From NCBI GenBank assembly GCA_024639515.1, contig JAHEIG010000003.1:1-64000 (forward strand): a stretch of 64,000 nucleotides of DNA. Direction: 5' to 3'. The position numbers were made by a program, and so were the translations under genes. The notes beneath the pieces are model-generated. The model was not told where the DNA came from. It did no database searches and saw only the letters and a list, made by a program, of their open reading frames with translations. Below are positions 50,774 to 60,430 of this stretch, piece after piece. Numbering within the stretch: the stretch's first letter is position 1; each line of letters opens with the position of its first letter. The DNA comes from Rhodobiaceae bacterium. Lineage in GTDB: Bacteria > Pseudomonadota > Alphaproteobacteria > RS24.

Positions 50774-52885
50774 TTAAGTGTTATGCGCCGATAGCTCGGC
50801 GTTTAATGAATTTTGTCTCTCCCGCACCAAATCGTCAAGCATGGCGACCAACGCATCTGGCGTGGTCACCGGATTAAGGCATATTTGCCCGGGGCAGACA
50901 TAGGCCGTCGTTTGCCCGCCGATAGGCTGTTTGCCGAAGGCCGGGTGGTCGCTGGCGAGGCTGGCATCAGAGCCGACCAACAAAACCGACTTGCCGATAA
51001 TCGGATGGCTGGCAGCGGCGCGGCGCAGGGCATTTGCCGCATCGCCTTCAGCATCAGCCGGGTGCGGGCTGGCGATAATAATCGACAGCGGATAATCGCT
51101 GTCGCTTTTGGCCTGCAGCAGGCTGGTCATCGACGGGTATTGATTGGCCAAAAGCCCCGACAAAGAGGCGAACAAAGCCTGCCCGCGTTGTTGATAGGCG
51201 GGCTTGCCGGTGAGCCGCGTGAGCTGCGATAGGGCGCTCAAAATCGCTGCATTGGCACTTGGCGCGGCATTGTCTTGGGCTGGTCGGTTGCGCACCAGCA
51301 CACCTTCTGTGTCGGCGCGGTTGGCAAAATAGCCGCCGCGTTGGGCGTCTTTATAACCGGCCTCGACCAGTGCCATCCATGCCTCGGCGGCGACGATATA
51401 ATCCGCCGCGCCGGTCAGCTCGGCCAGTTGGCAGGCGGCGAGGCTGGCGAAAGCCAAATCGCTGGCCAGGGTTAAATCGAGCTGTTGGCCGTCTCGCGCG
51501 CTGTGCGCCAGCCCGCCCTCCGGTGTGGCCAGCGTGTCGCGCATGGCGTCGAAGGCCGTGACGGCCAGCGTGCGCCAGTCGTCGCGGTCAAACAACGCCG
51601 CCGCCTCAGCAATGGCGGCGATGGCCATGCCGTTCCAGTCGGCCAGAGTTTTGTCGTCGCGGCCCGGTTTTGTGCGCTGATTGCGATGCGCCAAAAGCAT
51701 CGCGCGGGCTTGGGCCAGCGCCGCTTCGTCGCGTTGTTCTGCGTTGTCCTCAGGCTTTGCGTGCAGGCGGTTGGGGATATTGCGGCCCTCGAAATTGCCG
51801 GCCTCAGTGATGCCATAAGCGTCGATAAACCGCGTCGCCAGACCATCTTCACCGCCGAGAACATGCTTGATCTCGTCCGGTGTCCAGACGTAAAACAAGC
51901 CCTCCTCGCCTTCTGTGTCGGCGTCGAGGCTGGCCGCCAAGGCGCCGTTTTCGAGGCGCATCTCGGCGTCGACCCAGCCAATTGTGTCGGCGATGCGGGC
52001 GGCCAGAAGCGGCGATGGCCGCTCACGATAAAGCTGGCACATGAGCTGGAGCAGCAGCGCATTGTCATACAGCATTTTTTCGAAATGCGGCACCAGCCAT
52101 TCGGCGTCGACACTATAGCGGGCAAAGCCGCCGCCAATATGGTCGTAAAGGCCACCGGCGCACATCCGCTCGACGCTGAAATGCACCGCCTCGCTAATCG
52201 CGCTATCGCCGAGTAATTGCGCTTGCTTGGCGAGAAAACCATAGAGGAAAGGCTGGGGAAATTTCGGCGCGCCGGATAAGCCGCCAAGCTCATTATCAAT
52301 ATGCGCGCTTAGGCTACGCGCCGCGCGTGTCGGCAGGTCGGCGGGCATGTCGCCACGGGCATCGGCTTTGGCGCGAACGGATAAGCCATCGGCTAAAGTC
52401 TGGGCGTTTTTGCCAATCCGCTCCGGCTCCTCAGTATAAAGCCGCGATAGCTCTTGCAATATTTGCATAAACCCCGGGCGGCCATATTGCGGGTTTTTGG
52501 GAAAATACGTGCCGCCCCAAAATGGCCGCGCATCGGCGTCGAGAAACATCGTCAATGGCCAGCCGCCCTGCTCGCCCATCATCGACAGAGCCGTCATGTA
52601 AATATCGTCGAGGTCGGGGCGTTCTTCGCGGTCCAACTTAATGCAGACATAATGCGCGTTCATCAGCGCCGCCACGTCGTCGTCTTCAAAGCTTTCATGC
52701 GCCATCACATGGCACCAATGGCACGCCGCATAGCCAACCGACAAAAGCACCGGCACATTGCGCCGCCGCGCTTCTTCAAAAACCGCCGCCTCCCATGGTT
52801 GCCAATGGACGGGGTTGTCTTTGTGTTGTTGCAAATAAGGTGAGGTGGCTTGCGCCAGACGGTTTTGGTTGAACTGCTGAGTCAT
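50774..52885 (-). CDS. Thioredoxin-domain DUF255/YyaL (spermatogenesis-associated protein 20-like) protein
   Basis: SPYLQQHKDNPVHWQPW, GYAACHWCHVMAHESFEDDDVAALMNAHYVCIKLDREERPDLDDIYM, GGWPLTMFLDADARPFWGGTYFP. Confidence 0.94.
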   Translation of the reverse strand: MTQQFNQNRLAQATSPYLQQHKDNPVHWQPWEAAVFEEARRRNVPVLLSVGYAACHWCHVMAHESFEDDDVAALMNAHYVCIKLDREERPDLDDIYMTALSMMGEQGGWPLTMFLDADARPFWGGTYFPKNPQYGRPGFMQILQELSRLYTEEPERIGKNAQTLADGLSVRAKADARGDMPADLPTRAARSLSAHIDNELGGLSGAPKFPQPFLYGFLAKQAQLLGDSAISEAVHFSVERMCAGGLYDHIGGGFARYSVDAEWLVPHFEKMLYDNALLLQLMCQLYRERPSPLLAARIADTIGWVDAEMRLENGALAASLDADTEGEEGLFYVWTPDEIKHVLGGEDGLATRFIDAYGITEAGNFEGRNIPNRLHAKPEDNAEQRDEAALAQARAMLLAHRNQRTKPGRDDKTLADWNGMAIAAIAEAAALFDRDDWRTLAVTAFDAMRDTLATPEGGLAHSARDGQQLDLTLASDLAFASLAACQLAELTGAADYIVAAEAWMALVEAGYKDAQRGGYFANRADTEGVLVRNRPAQDNAAPSANAAILSALSQLTRLTGKPAYQQRGQALFASLSGLLANQYPSMTSLLQAKSDSDYPLSIIIASPHPADAEGDAANALRRAAASHPIIGKSVLLVGSDASLASDHPAFGKQPIGGQTTAYVCPGQICLNPVTTPDALVAMLDDLVRERQNSLNAELSAHNT

Positions 52886-52959
52886 ATGCGGCACTTTACT
52901 CAACCTTTAGAGAAATGACCATTGGCAATAGTGCCAGCCGCAAACAATATGGAGCGCGC

Positions 52960-54288
52960 GTGAGCTCACAGACACCAGACGAGAAACCGCAAACCGTGTT
53001 TGCGCTATCAACCGCCCCGGGGCGAGCGGCGCTGGCGGTTATTCGCTTGACCGGCCCCGACGCGGCCACGGCCTTGAGCGGCCTTGGGGTGAAAAACATG
53101 CCGCGCACGCGTCAGGCGGCGCTGCGCAAATTGCACGATCCGCAAACCGGCGCCCTGCTCGACGAGGCTTTGGTGTTGGCATTTGCCGCGCCCAATAGTT
53201 TCACCGGCGAGGATATGGTCGAGCTGCATATTCATGGCGGTTTGGCGTGCACCGAGTCAGTGCTGGCGGCGTTGGCTGATTTGCCTTATCTGGCACCAGC
53301 CGAGGCCGGCGACTTCACCCGCCGCGCGGTGATGAATGGGCGGATGGATTTAACCGGCGCCGAGGCGATTGCCGATTTGATCGATGCCGAGGGCCGCGCC
53401 CAACAGCAACAAGCCTTGCACCAAATGCAGGGCGGGCTGCGCGACCTCATGACCGGCTGGCGCGATGGGCTGAAAACCATCTTGGCGCATTTGGAAGCTG
53501 ATCTTGAGTTCGCCGATGAAGACCTGCCCGGCGGCTTGGGCAAAACCGCCTTGGCCGAGGTGCCGGCCCTGTGCGCGGCAATGCAGGCGCATTTGGCCGA
53601 TACGCGCGGTGTGCAATTGCGCGACGGTGTGCGGGTCGCGCTGCTGGGCCCACCAAATGCCGGAAAGTCTAGTATTATCAATGCGTTAGCGGGAAAAGAC
53701 GCGGCCATTGTTTCGGCCCGTGCGGGCACCACGCGCGATGTCATTGAGGTCGCTATGGTGATGGCCGGTGTGCCGGTGACTTTGGTCGATACGGCGGGCC
53801 TGCGCGAGGCCGGAGACGATATTGAGCGCGAAGGCGTGCGCCGCGCCTTGGTGCAGGCCGATGAAGCCGATTTGCGGCTTTGGGTGTACGCGCCGGATGT
53901 TGAAACGAGCGGTGCGCAAACCCGTGGGCCAAACGATTTGACGATTTACAATAAGCTCGACATAAAAGCGGCGCCTGAGGATGCAGATTTCGCCGTCTCG
54001 ACCAAAACCGGCGCCGGTATTGATGGCTTTATGGCGGCGCTGGAAGCTCGCATTGGCGACTTATATGGTAGTCGTGAAGCCCCCGTCTTGACCCGTCGCC
54101 GCCACGCCGAAGCATTATCAGAGGCGGTGGTTGCGTTGCAACGAGCCGAAACGATTGCCGATACCGGGCTTGAGATGGCGGCCGAGGATTTGCGCCTGGC
54201 CAGTCGCGCCTTGGGGCGGATCACCGGCGCCGTCGATGTCGAGGCTCTGTTGGATATTGTCTTCGCCGATTTTTGTATCGGCAAATAA
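52960..54288 (+). CDS. mnmE: tRNA modification GTPase MnmE (TrmE)
   Basis: FALSTAPGRAALAVIRLTGP, LGPPNAGKSSIINALAGKDAAIVS, C-terminal FCIGK. GTG start at 52960 preceded by GGAG; ORF open to 52915. Confidence 0.96.
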   Translation: MSSQTPDEKPQTVFALSTAPGRAALAVIRLTGPDAATALSGLGVKNMPRTRQAALRKLHDPQTGALLDEALVLAFAAPNSFTGEDMVELHIHGGLACTESVLAALADLPYLAPAEAGDFTRRAVMNGRMDLTGAEAIADLIDAEGRAQQQQALHQMQGGLRDLMTGWRDGLKTILAHLEADLEFADEDLPGGLGKTALAEVPALCAAMQAHLADTRGVQLRDGVRVALLGPPNAGKSSIINALAGKDAAIVSARAGTTRDVIEVAMVMAGVPVTLVDTAGLREAGDDIEREGVRRALVQADEADLRLWVYAPDVETSGAQTRGPNDLTIYNKLDIKAAPEDADFAVSTKTGAGIDGFMAALEARIGDLYGSREAPVLTRRRHAEALSEAVVALQRAETIADTGLEMAAEDLRLASRALGRITGAVDVEALLDIVFADFCIGK

Positions 54289-54299
54289 ACGGCATAAAT

Positions 54300-54315
54300 T
54301 GTTTCACGTGAAACA
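54300..54315. promoter_or_regulatory. parS centromere-like site (perfect 16-bp palindrome TGTTTCACGTGAAACA)
   Basis: Exact match to the canonical bacterial ParB-binding parS 16-mer, in the mnmE-mnmG intergenic region. Confidence 0.96.
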
Positions 54316-54370
54316 CTCGCCGCGAAAACCGCGACTTGAGTTTTCGCCGTCAGAAAGGTAAAACCGCCGC

Positions 54371-56260
54371 ATGGAACAACACGACAATCAGTGGGATGTC
54401 ATCGTTATTGGTGGCGGACACGCCGGATGCGAGGGAGCCGCCGCGGCGGCGCGCTATGGCGCGCGCACGGTGCTATTGACCCACAAGCTCGAAACCATAG
54501 GCGAAATGTCGTGCAACCCGGCCATTGGCGGCGTCGGCAAAGGCCATTTGGTGCGTGAAATTGATGCCCTTGACGGCCTGATGGGCCGCGTGTCGGATCA
54601 GGCGGGCATTCAGTTCCGCCTGCTCAACCGGCGCAAAGGCCCGGCCGTGCATGGCCCGCGCACGCAGGCCGACCGCAAGCTGTATCGCTTGGCCATGCAG
54701 AAAGCGATTGCCGAAACCGAGAACCTATCGGTGATTGCCGGTGCGGTGGATGATATTATCGTTGAAAATGGCCGCGCCGTCGGCGTGGTCACGGCAACCG
54801 GCGAAACTCACCGGGCGGGCGCCATTGTGCTGACCACCGGCACGTTTCTGGATGGGATTATTCACATCGGCACACAACGCATCGCGGCCGGCCGCCACGG
54901 CGAAGCGCCAGCGATTAATCTGTCAAAACGCCTATATGCCCTAGCCGAGGAAACCGGCGCCCTGTCTATGGGACGTTTGAAAACCGGCACACCGGCCCGG
55001 CTTGATGGCCGCACCATCGACAAAGCCCAGCTAGAGGCGCAACCGGCAGACGCCGAACCAGTGCCGTTTTCCTTCCTGACCGATAAGGTCGAAACCCCGC
55101 AAACCGTTTGTCACATTACCGGAACGACGCAAGCGACATTTGATATTATCGAAAAAAACATTCTGCTGTCGCCGGTTTATTCGGGCCAGATTAACGGCGT
55201 CGGGCCACGCTATTGCCCGTCTATTGAAGACAAGGTCTCGCGTTTTCCCGACCGCAAACAGCACCAGATTTTCCTCGAGCCGGAAGGCCTTGATGACCCG
55301 ACCGTCTATCCAAACGGTATTTCGACGTCGCTGCCGGCCGATGTGCAAGATGCCTTTATCCGCACCATTCCGGGGCTGGAAAAGGTTGAGATTATGCGCC
55401 CGGGATATGCCATTGAGTATGATTATGTAGACCCGCGCGCCCTGCTCCCGAGCCTTGAAACAAAGGCCCTGCCGGGGCTGTTTTTGGCCGGCCAGATTAA
55501 CGGCACCACAGGTTATGAAGAAGCCGCTGGACAAGGCGTGGTGGCGGGCTTGAATGCGGCGCGCCAAGCCGGGGGCGCCGAGCCGGTGTATTTCGACCGC
55601 GCCGAGGCCTATCTCGGGGTGATGATTGATGATCTGGTGACCAAGGGCGTGTCGGAGCCGTATCGGATGTTTACCGCGCGGGCCGAGTATCGCCTGTCTT
55701 TGCGGGCCGATAATGCCGACCAACGCTTGACCGCCAAAGGTGTGGTGGCGGGTGTCGTTGGCAGCACGCGGCAAGCCCATTTTGAGGATAAAATGCAAGC
55801 GCTCGATCATGCGCGGGCGCTGGCCACCAGCAAACAAATGACGCCGAATGAGGCGGCCAGCCACGGTTTGCAGCTGCGCGCCGATGGTGTGCGGCGCAAT
55901 ATGTTGGATCTTCTGGCTTATCCGAGCATTAGCTGGGAAAAGCTGACCGAAATTTGGCCAGAGATGAACGAGATGGCCGCGCCTATTCGTAAGCAGATTG
56001 AAACCGATGCGCTTTATGCCGGGTATCTCGATCGCCAATCGGCCGATATTGACGCCTTCCGCCGCGATGAGGCGCTGCGCTTGCCGGCCGATATGGACTA
56101 TCTAGCACTTGAGGGCATGGCCACTGAAGTGCGGCAAAAACTAGCGGCGGCGCGGCCTGTCACGCTTGGCCAAGCGGCGCGGCTTGACGGCATGACACCG
56201 GCCGCCTTAACCCTGCTATTGCATCACGCCCGCAAAGCCAGCCCTGCTGTCGCCGAGTAA
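54371..56260 (+). CDS. mnmG: tRNA uridine-5-carboxymethylaminomethyl modification enzyme MnmG (GidA)
   Basis: [65 protein letters not shown]. Confidence 0.99.
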   Translation: MEQHDNQWDVIVIGGGHAGCEGAAAAARYGARTVLLTHKLETIGEMSCNPAIGGVGKGHLVREIDALDGLMGRVSDQAGIQFRLLNRRKGPAVHGPRTQADRKLYRLAMQKAIAETENLSVIAGAVDDIIVENGRAVGVVTATGETHRAGAIVLTTGTFLDGIIHIGTQRIAAGRHGEAPAINLSKRLYALAEETGALSMGRLKTGTPARLDGRTIDKAQLEAQPADAEPVPFSFLTDKVETPQTVCHITGTTQATFDIIEKNILLSPVYSGQINGVGPRYCPSIEDKVSRFPDRKQHQIFLEPEGLDDPTVYPNGISTSLPADVQDAFIRTIPGLEKVEIMRPGYAIEYDYVDPRALLPSLETKALPGLFLAGQINGTTGYEEAAGQGVVAGLNAARQAGGAEPVYFDRAEAYLGVMIDDLVTKGVSEPYRMFTARAEYRLSLRADNADQRLTAKGVVAGVVGSTRQAHFEDKMQALDHARALATSKQMTPNEAASHGLQLRADGVRRNMLDLLAYPSISWEKLTEIWPEMNEMAAPIRKQIETDALYAGYLDRQSADIDAFRRDEALRLPADMDYLALEGMATEVRQKLAAARPVTLGQAARLDGMTPAALTLLLHHARKASPAVAE

Positions 56261-56268
56261 GCACCGCC

Positions 56269-56904
56269 ATGACACCTGAGAGCTTTGCCGAGAAATTCAA
56301 CGTTTCACGTGAAACACTCGGCCAAATGATGATTTTTCAAGCCCTGCTCGGCAAATGGCAGCAGCGGATAAACCTCGTCGGCCCGGCGACGCTGGATGAT
56401 TTCTGGTCGCGCCACGCGGCGGATTCGGCGCAAATTGTCGCCCTCGCCCCGAAAAATGCGACGACATGGCTGGATCTCGGCAGTGGCGGCGGGTTTCCCG
56501 GGCTGGTGCTGGCGATGATGCTGGCCCCGCGCGGCGGCATGGTGCATTTGGTTGAGAGCGACGAACGCAAAGTGGCGTTTTTGCGCACTGTCATCCGCGA
56601 AACCGGTGCACCGGCACAGGTGCATTTGAGCCGAATTGAGGCCTTGGCGGCGGCGCAACCCGATTTTATCGGCGATATTCAGGTGATTACCGCCCGCGCA
56701 TTGGCCGCCTTGCCGAAATTATTGCCATGGATTGAGCCATTTACCAATTCATCCACAATCGCACTGCTTCATAAGGGCCTTGCGTGGGAAGAAGAATTGA
56801 CGCAAGCGCAACAATCGTGGACACTATCTGTGGATGTCGTGGAAAGCGTGACAGAACCAGCCGCGCGCATCTTGAAAATAACGCAGCTAATGCGGCGCGC
56901 GTAA
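56269..56904 (+). CDS. rsmG: 16S rRNA (guanine-N7)-methyltransferase RsmG (GidB)
   Basis: FNVSRETLGQMMIFQALLGKWQQRINLVGPATLDDFWSRHAADSAQ, LDLGSGGGFPGLVLA. Confidence 0.97.
   Translation: MTPESFAEKFNVSRETLGQMMIFQALLGKWQQRINLVGPATLDDFWSRHAADSAQIVALAPKNATTWLDLGSGGGFPGLVLAMMLAPRGGMVHLVESDERKVAFLRTVIRETGAPAQVHLSRIEALAAAQPDFIGDIQVITARALAALPKLLPWIEPFTNSSTIALLHKGLAWEEELTQAQQSWTLSVDVVESVTEPAARILKITQLMRRA
56301..56316. promoter_or_regulatory. parS-like site CGTTTCACGTGAAACA inside the rsmG coding sequence
   Basis: 15/16 match to parS; encodes VSRET of RsmG. Confidence 0.92.
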
Positions 56905-56943
56905 GTCCACAAGCAGCCGCTTTTTATAGGTTTAGGGACGTTT

Positions 56944-57783
56944 ATGACCGATACCGATGTAGCGATAGCAAGCCCGCCACGGGTTATTTGTCTGGCCAAC
57001 CAAAAAGGCGGCGTGGGGAAAACCACAACGGCGATTAATCTCGGCACGGGTTTGGCGGCGATTGGCGAGCCGGTTTTGCTGATTGATCTCGACCCGCAAG
57101 GCAATGCCAGCACCGGTCTCGGCATTGATCGCGACGATCGCGTCAAATCCAGTTTCGAGCTTCTTTTGGGCGAAATTCCACTCGACCAAGCGGTGGTGCC
57201 GACGGCGGTGCCCGGTTTTGACATTCTGCCCGCCAGTATGGACCTTCTGGGGATCGAGGTTGAGCTGTCTGATAACCCCCGCAGGCTTTACCGCCTATCT
57301 GACGAAATAGCCGCATTTCTGGGGGAAACGTCCGAATCTGGTAAGCATTACAACTACATCCTGATCGATTGCCCACCGAGCCTAAATATGCTCACTTTGA
57401 ATGCCATGGTGGCGGCGCAATCGGTGTTGGTGCCGTTGCAATGCGAATTTTTCGCCCTTGAAGGCCTGACACAGTTGCTCAGCACCATCGAACAAGTGCG
57501 CGACGATTTGAATACGACGCTGGATGTGCAGGGCATTGTGCTGACCATGTATGATTTGCGCAATAATTTGTCCGGTCAGGTCGAGGCCGATGTGCGAGAG
57601 CATTTGGGTGACACGGTTTATAAAACCGTTATCCCTCGCAATGTAAGGGTTTCTGAGGCGCCGTCTTTTGGCAAGCCGGCCCTGCTTTATGATCTCAAAT
57701 GCACTGGCAGTGTGGCCTATATGAAATTGGCCTCGGAGCTTATTCAGCGCGAGCGCGCGCGGGCCACGGCACAAGCAAGTTAG
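56944..57783 (+). CDS. parA: Chromosome partitioning ATPase ParA
   Basis: ICLANQKGGVGKTTTAINLGTGLA, LLIDLDPQGNASTGLG. Confidence 0.98.
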   Translation: MTDTDVAIASPPRVICLANQKGGVGKTTTAINLGTGLAAIGEPVLLIDLDPQGNASTGLGIDRDDRVKSSFELLLGEIPLDQAVVPTAVPGFDILPASMDLLGIEVELSDNPRRLYRLSDEIAAFLGETSESGKHYNYILIDCPPSLNMLTLNAMVAAQSVLVPLQCEFFALEGLTQLLSTIEQVRDDLNTTLDVQGIVLTMYDLRNNLSGQVEADVREHLGDTVYKTVIPRNVRVSEAPSFGKPALLYDLKCTGSVAYMKLASELIQRERARATAQAS

Positions 57784-57792
57784 GAAGTTAAA

Positions 57793-58761
57793 ATGGCAGA
57801 GAGAAAAAGAGGATTAGGGCGCGGCCTATCGGCGTTGATTGGCGATGGCGCCAAAAAAGCACTGACCGAACCGGCCCCCGTCAATGCACCGGCAAGCCCA
57901 CCGGCCGGCCAATCAGCGCCAGCTCAAGCAAGCCAACCAGCCTCTGCCGGCGGCGCCGGGTTTCAGCAATTGGGGGTCGATCAATTAGTGCCCGGCAAAT
58001 TTCAGCCACGGCAAAATTTTGACGATGATGAGTTGCAAGCCCTGGCTGCCTCGCTGCAAAAAAGCGGCGTGCTGCAACCGCTCTTGGTGCGGCCTCTGCC
58101 GAAAGCCGATGGCGCGACGCCGAGCTATGAGATCATTGCCGGTGAGCGCCGCTGGCGGGCGGCGCAATTGGCCAAGCTGCACAGCGTCCCGGCGATTGTC
58201 CGGGCGCTCGACGATAGCGAGAGTTTGGAAGTCGGGATTATCGAGAACGTTCAGCGCGCTGATCTGAATCCGATTGAAGAAGCTGAGGGATATCAACGAC
58301 TTATGAGCGAGTTCGCCTATACGCAGGCAGAGCTGGCCAAGACCATTGGCAAAAGCCGCAGCCATATTGCCAACATGTTGCGGCTCACAGGCGCGACGGA
58401 TTTTGTTCGCCAAGCCTTGGTCAAGGGCACATTGAGTGCCGGTCACGCGCGCGCCCTTTTGGGCCATGACCAGGCTGACGGGCTGGCCAAGAAAGTCATC
58501 GCGCAAGGTCTCAGCGTGCGCGCCACCGAAGCGCTTGCCGCCAATAAGACGGGCAAGAAATCAGCCGCCGCGAGAGCCAAAGTCAAAACCGAGAAGGACG
58601 CCGACACACGCGCCCTCGAGAAAACCCTGACCGATAGTTTGGGATTCACTGTGGCGATTCATGATCGTGGTGACGACACGGGCGGGCAGGTGACGATTGA
58701 TTATAAATCTCTGAGCCAGCTTGATGCGGTTATCGCGCGGCTGATGGGTCGCCACAATTAG
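57793..58761 (+). CDS. parB: Chromosome partitioning protein ParB
   Basis: RKRGLGRGLSALIGD, LVPGKFQPRQNFDDDELQALAASL, AGERRWRAAQLA, IGKSRSHIANMLRL (HTH). Confidence 0.98.
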   Translation: MAERKRGLGRGLSALIGDGAKKALTEPAPVNAPASPPAGQSAPAQASQPASAGGAGFQQLGVDQLVPGKFQPRQNFDDDELQALAASLQKSGVLQPLLVRPLPKADGATPSYEIIAGERRWRAAQLAKLHSVPAIVRALDDSESLEVGIIENVQRADLNPIEEAEGYQRLMSEFAYTQAELAKTIGKSRSHIANMLRLTGATDFVRQALVKGTLSAGHARALLGHDQADGLAKKVIAQGLSVRATEALAANKTGKKSAAARAKVKTEKDADTRALEKTLTDSLGFTVAIHDRGDDTGGQVTIDYKSLSQLDAVIARLMGRHN

Positions 58762-59816
58762 CGTTGTGCGGCGCGCGAAATGCGCAATAAGGTCTGCCCC
58801 GCTTTGGCGTGTGCCAGTGATTTAGACGCCCCCCGACATGATGCCTCGGCCTCTTGAATAAGTGACAGCGCGCGGGCTGCTTTGCGCCGCGACCACAGCC
58901 GCAACTGATTTTCAACCAGCGGCTTGCGGCGGAAATGCAAAGGCGGGCGGAACGATGACAGGGCGGCATTTTGCGGTGTGCCATTTTCCATCAGGCCGAG
59001 CACCAAATGCAGGGTCTGGAAATGCGTGCGTATGGCGGGCAGGGTCGCATCCGCCGGTGTGCCGCCAGCCAGCAACACATCCATCACACTATCGGCCTTG
59101 CTGACACGCCCCAGCGCGACGCTGTCAATCAGCTGATCAAACGAGGCTTGCGCCGAATTGCCGAGCACGGCGTCGACGTCATCCAGCGAGATCATACCGG
59201 TCGGCGCGTCCTTGGCCAGCGGGCCTTTGAACAAAACGATTTTTTCGAGGTCGCGCTGCATCAGGCCGCGATCCGTGGTCAGGCGGGCCGCTAAGACATC
59301 CAACGCGGCCGCTTCAATGCGATAATTTTCGCCTTCGAGAAACTGCCGCGCCAGACGCGCCACATCGCCCGATTCCAGCAAATAGCATGGCAGCGCCATG
59401 GCTTTATCGCTTTTCTCGGCCAGTTTGCGCAGGGCGGCGGTGGGCCGCAAATTACCGGCCTCGATAATCACCATGGATTGCGTCACCTCTCCGGCCTCGG
59501 CACCGCTGAGATAGAGTTTCGCGGCGTCGGGCGTTTTGCCGCCACCGCCGCGCACATGGACCAATTTATTGTCGCCAAACATCGGGATGGCGGCGGCCTC
59601 ATCGGCCAGCAAACCGGCTTGGCCGGTAAACGCGCTGTCATCAAATTGGGCATATTGCAAAGGGTCGGGGTCTTGACCGAGATAGCCGGCGCGCAAACTG
59701 CGGGCGGTTTCCATCACCCCGCCTTCATCCGGCCCATAGATCAGCACAAGCGCTGGGGCAGCACTGGCCTTAAAGCTGTCGACCCAAGCGGCAACCTTGT
59801 GGGCGGCAAGCTTCAT
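58758..59816 (-). CDS. holA: DNA polymerase III delta subunit
   Basis: ALVLIYGPDEGGVMETARSLRAGYL, RDLEKIVLFKG, SQASFDQLIDSVALG; between lptE and parB. Confidence 0.9.
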   Translation of the reverse strand: MKLAAHKVAAWVDSFKASAAPALVLIYGPDEGGVMETARSLRAGYLGQDPDPLQYAQFDDSAFTGQAGLLADEAAAIPMFGDNKLVHVRGGGGKTPDAAKLYLSGAEAGEVTQSMVIIEAGNLRPTAALRKLAEKSDKAMALPCYLLESGDVARLARQFLEGENYRIEAAALDVLAARLTTDRGLMQRDLEKIVLFKGPLAKDAPTGMISLDDVDAVLGNSAQASFDQLIDSVALGRVSKADSVMDVLLAGGTPADATLPAIRTHFQTLHLVLGLMENGTPQNAALSSFRPPLHFRRKPLVENQLRLWSRRKAARALSLIQEAEASCRGASKSLAHAKAGQTLLRISRAAQR

Positions 59817-60430
59817 TTTGCGGTGTCCGTTGGTGCCATGTCTTCAGCAATACGCGGCACCGCTTGGCGGATTTGATTGGCGAAACGGCGCATGGCGAGA
59901 TTGCGGATGCGCTCGCGGGTGGCGATATTGACCGCTTCATTATCGTTTTTGGCGAAGCTGTCATAATATTTGAAATCGCGCATCGCCACGACTTTGCCGT
60001 TTTGGTCGGCAAACTCAACCACCGCAATATGCTCGACGAGATAATTCTCGGGCTTGCCGGTCGGGTCAAAGATTTGCCCTTCTTGGCGTTCTTGCAAAGT
60101 GATGGAGAAGCGCAGCAAGCCATCTGCCGCAGGTTTCAGGCTGGTTTGCAGCGAGCGTGAGAGCTGGCGCCCTTGCAGGCTGGCCGGTGCTTCAATGTTA
60201 GATACTAAACCGTCAACGCCCGAGGTCTCGCCATCTTGTTGGTAGACCGGTGTGAAACCGCAGGCACCCAACGCCACGACAAGGCCGGCCACCGCGATGC
60301 GCTTGGCAAAACGTGGCGCGACATTAGATAACCAAGTTAACGATACGGCCCGGAACAATGATGCATTTTTTAACTGTCTGTCCGTCAAGAAACTTCTCCA
60401 CCTGTGGCTCGGCCATAACGACCTTTTCAA
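59813..60430 (-). CDS. lptE: LPS-assembly lipoprotein LptE
   Basis: [19 protein letters not shown] lipoprotein signal, leuS-lptE-holA order. Longest ORF overlaps the leuS 3' end; true start uncertain. Confidence 0.85.
   Translation of the reverse strand: MKRSLWPSHRWRSFLTDRQLKNASLFRAVSLTWLSNVAPRFAKRIAVAGLVVALGACGFTPVYQQDGETSGVDGLVSNIEAPASLQGRQLSRSLQTSLKPAADGLLRFSITLQERQEGQIFDPTGKPENYLVEHIAVVEFADQNGKVVAMRDFKYYDSFAKNDNEAVNIATRERIRNLAMRRFANQIRQAVPRIAEDMAPTDTAK

Noticed and set aside
55031-56038. 335-aa minus-strand ORF antisense to mnmG
   Set aside because: Lies entirely within a strongly recognised mnmG; no recognisable domain motifs; long antisense frames are expected in GC-rich coding DNA.
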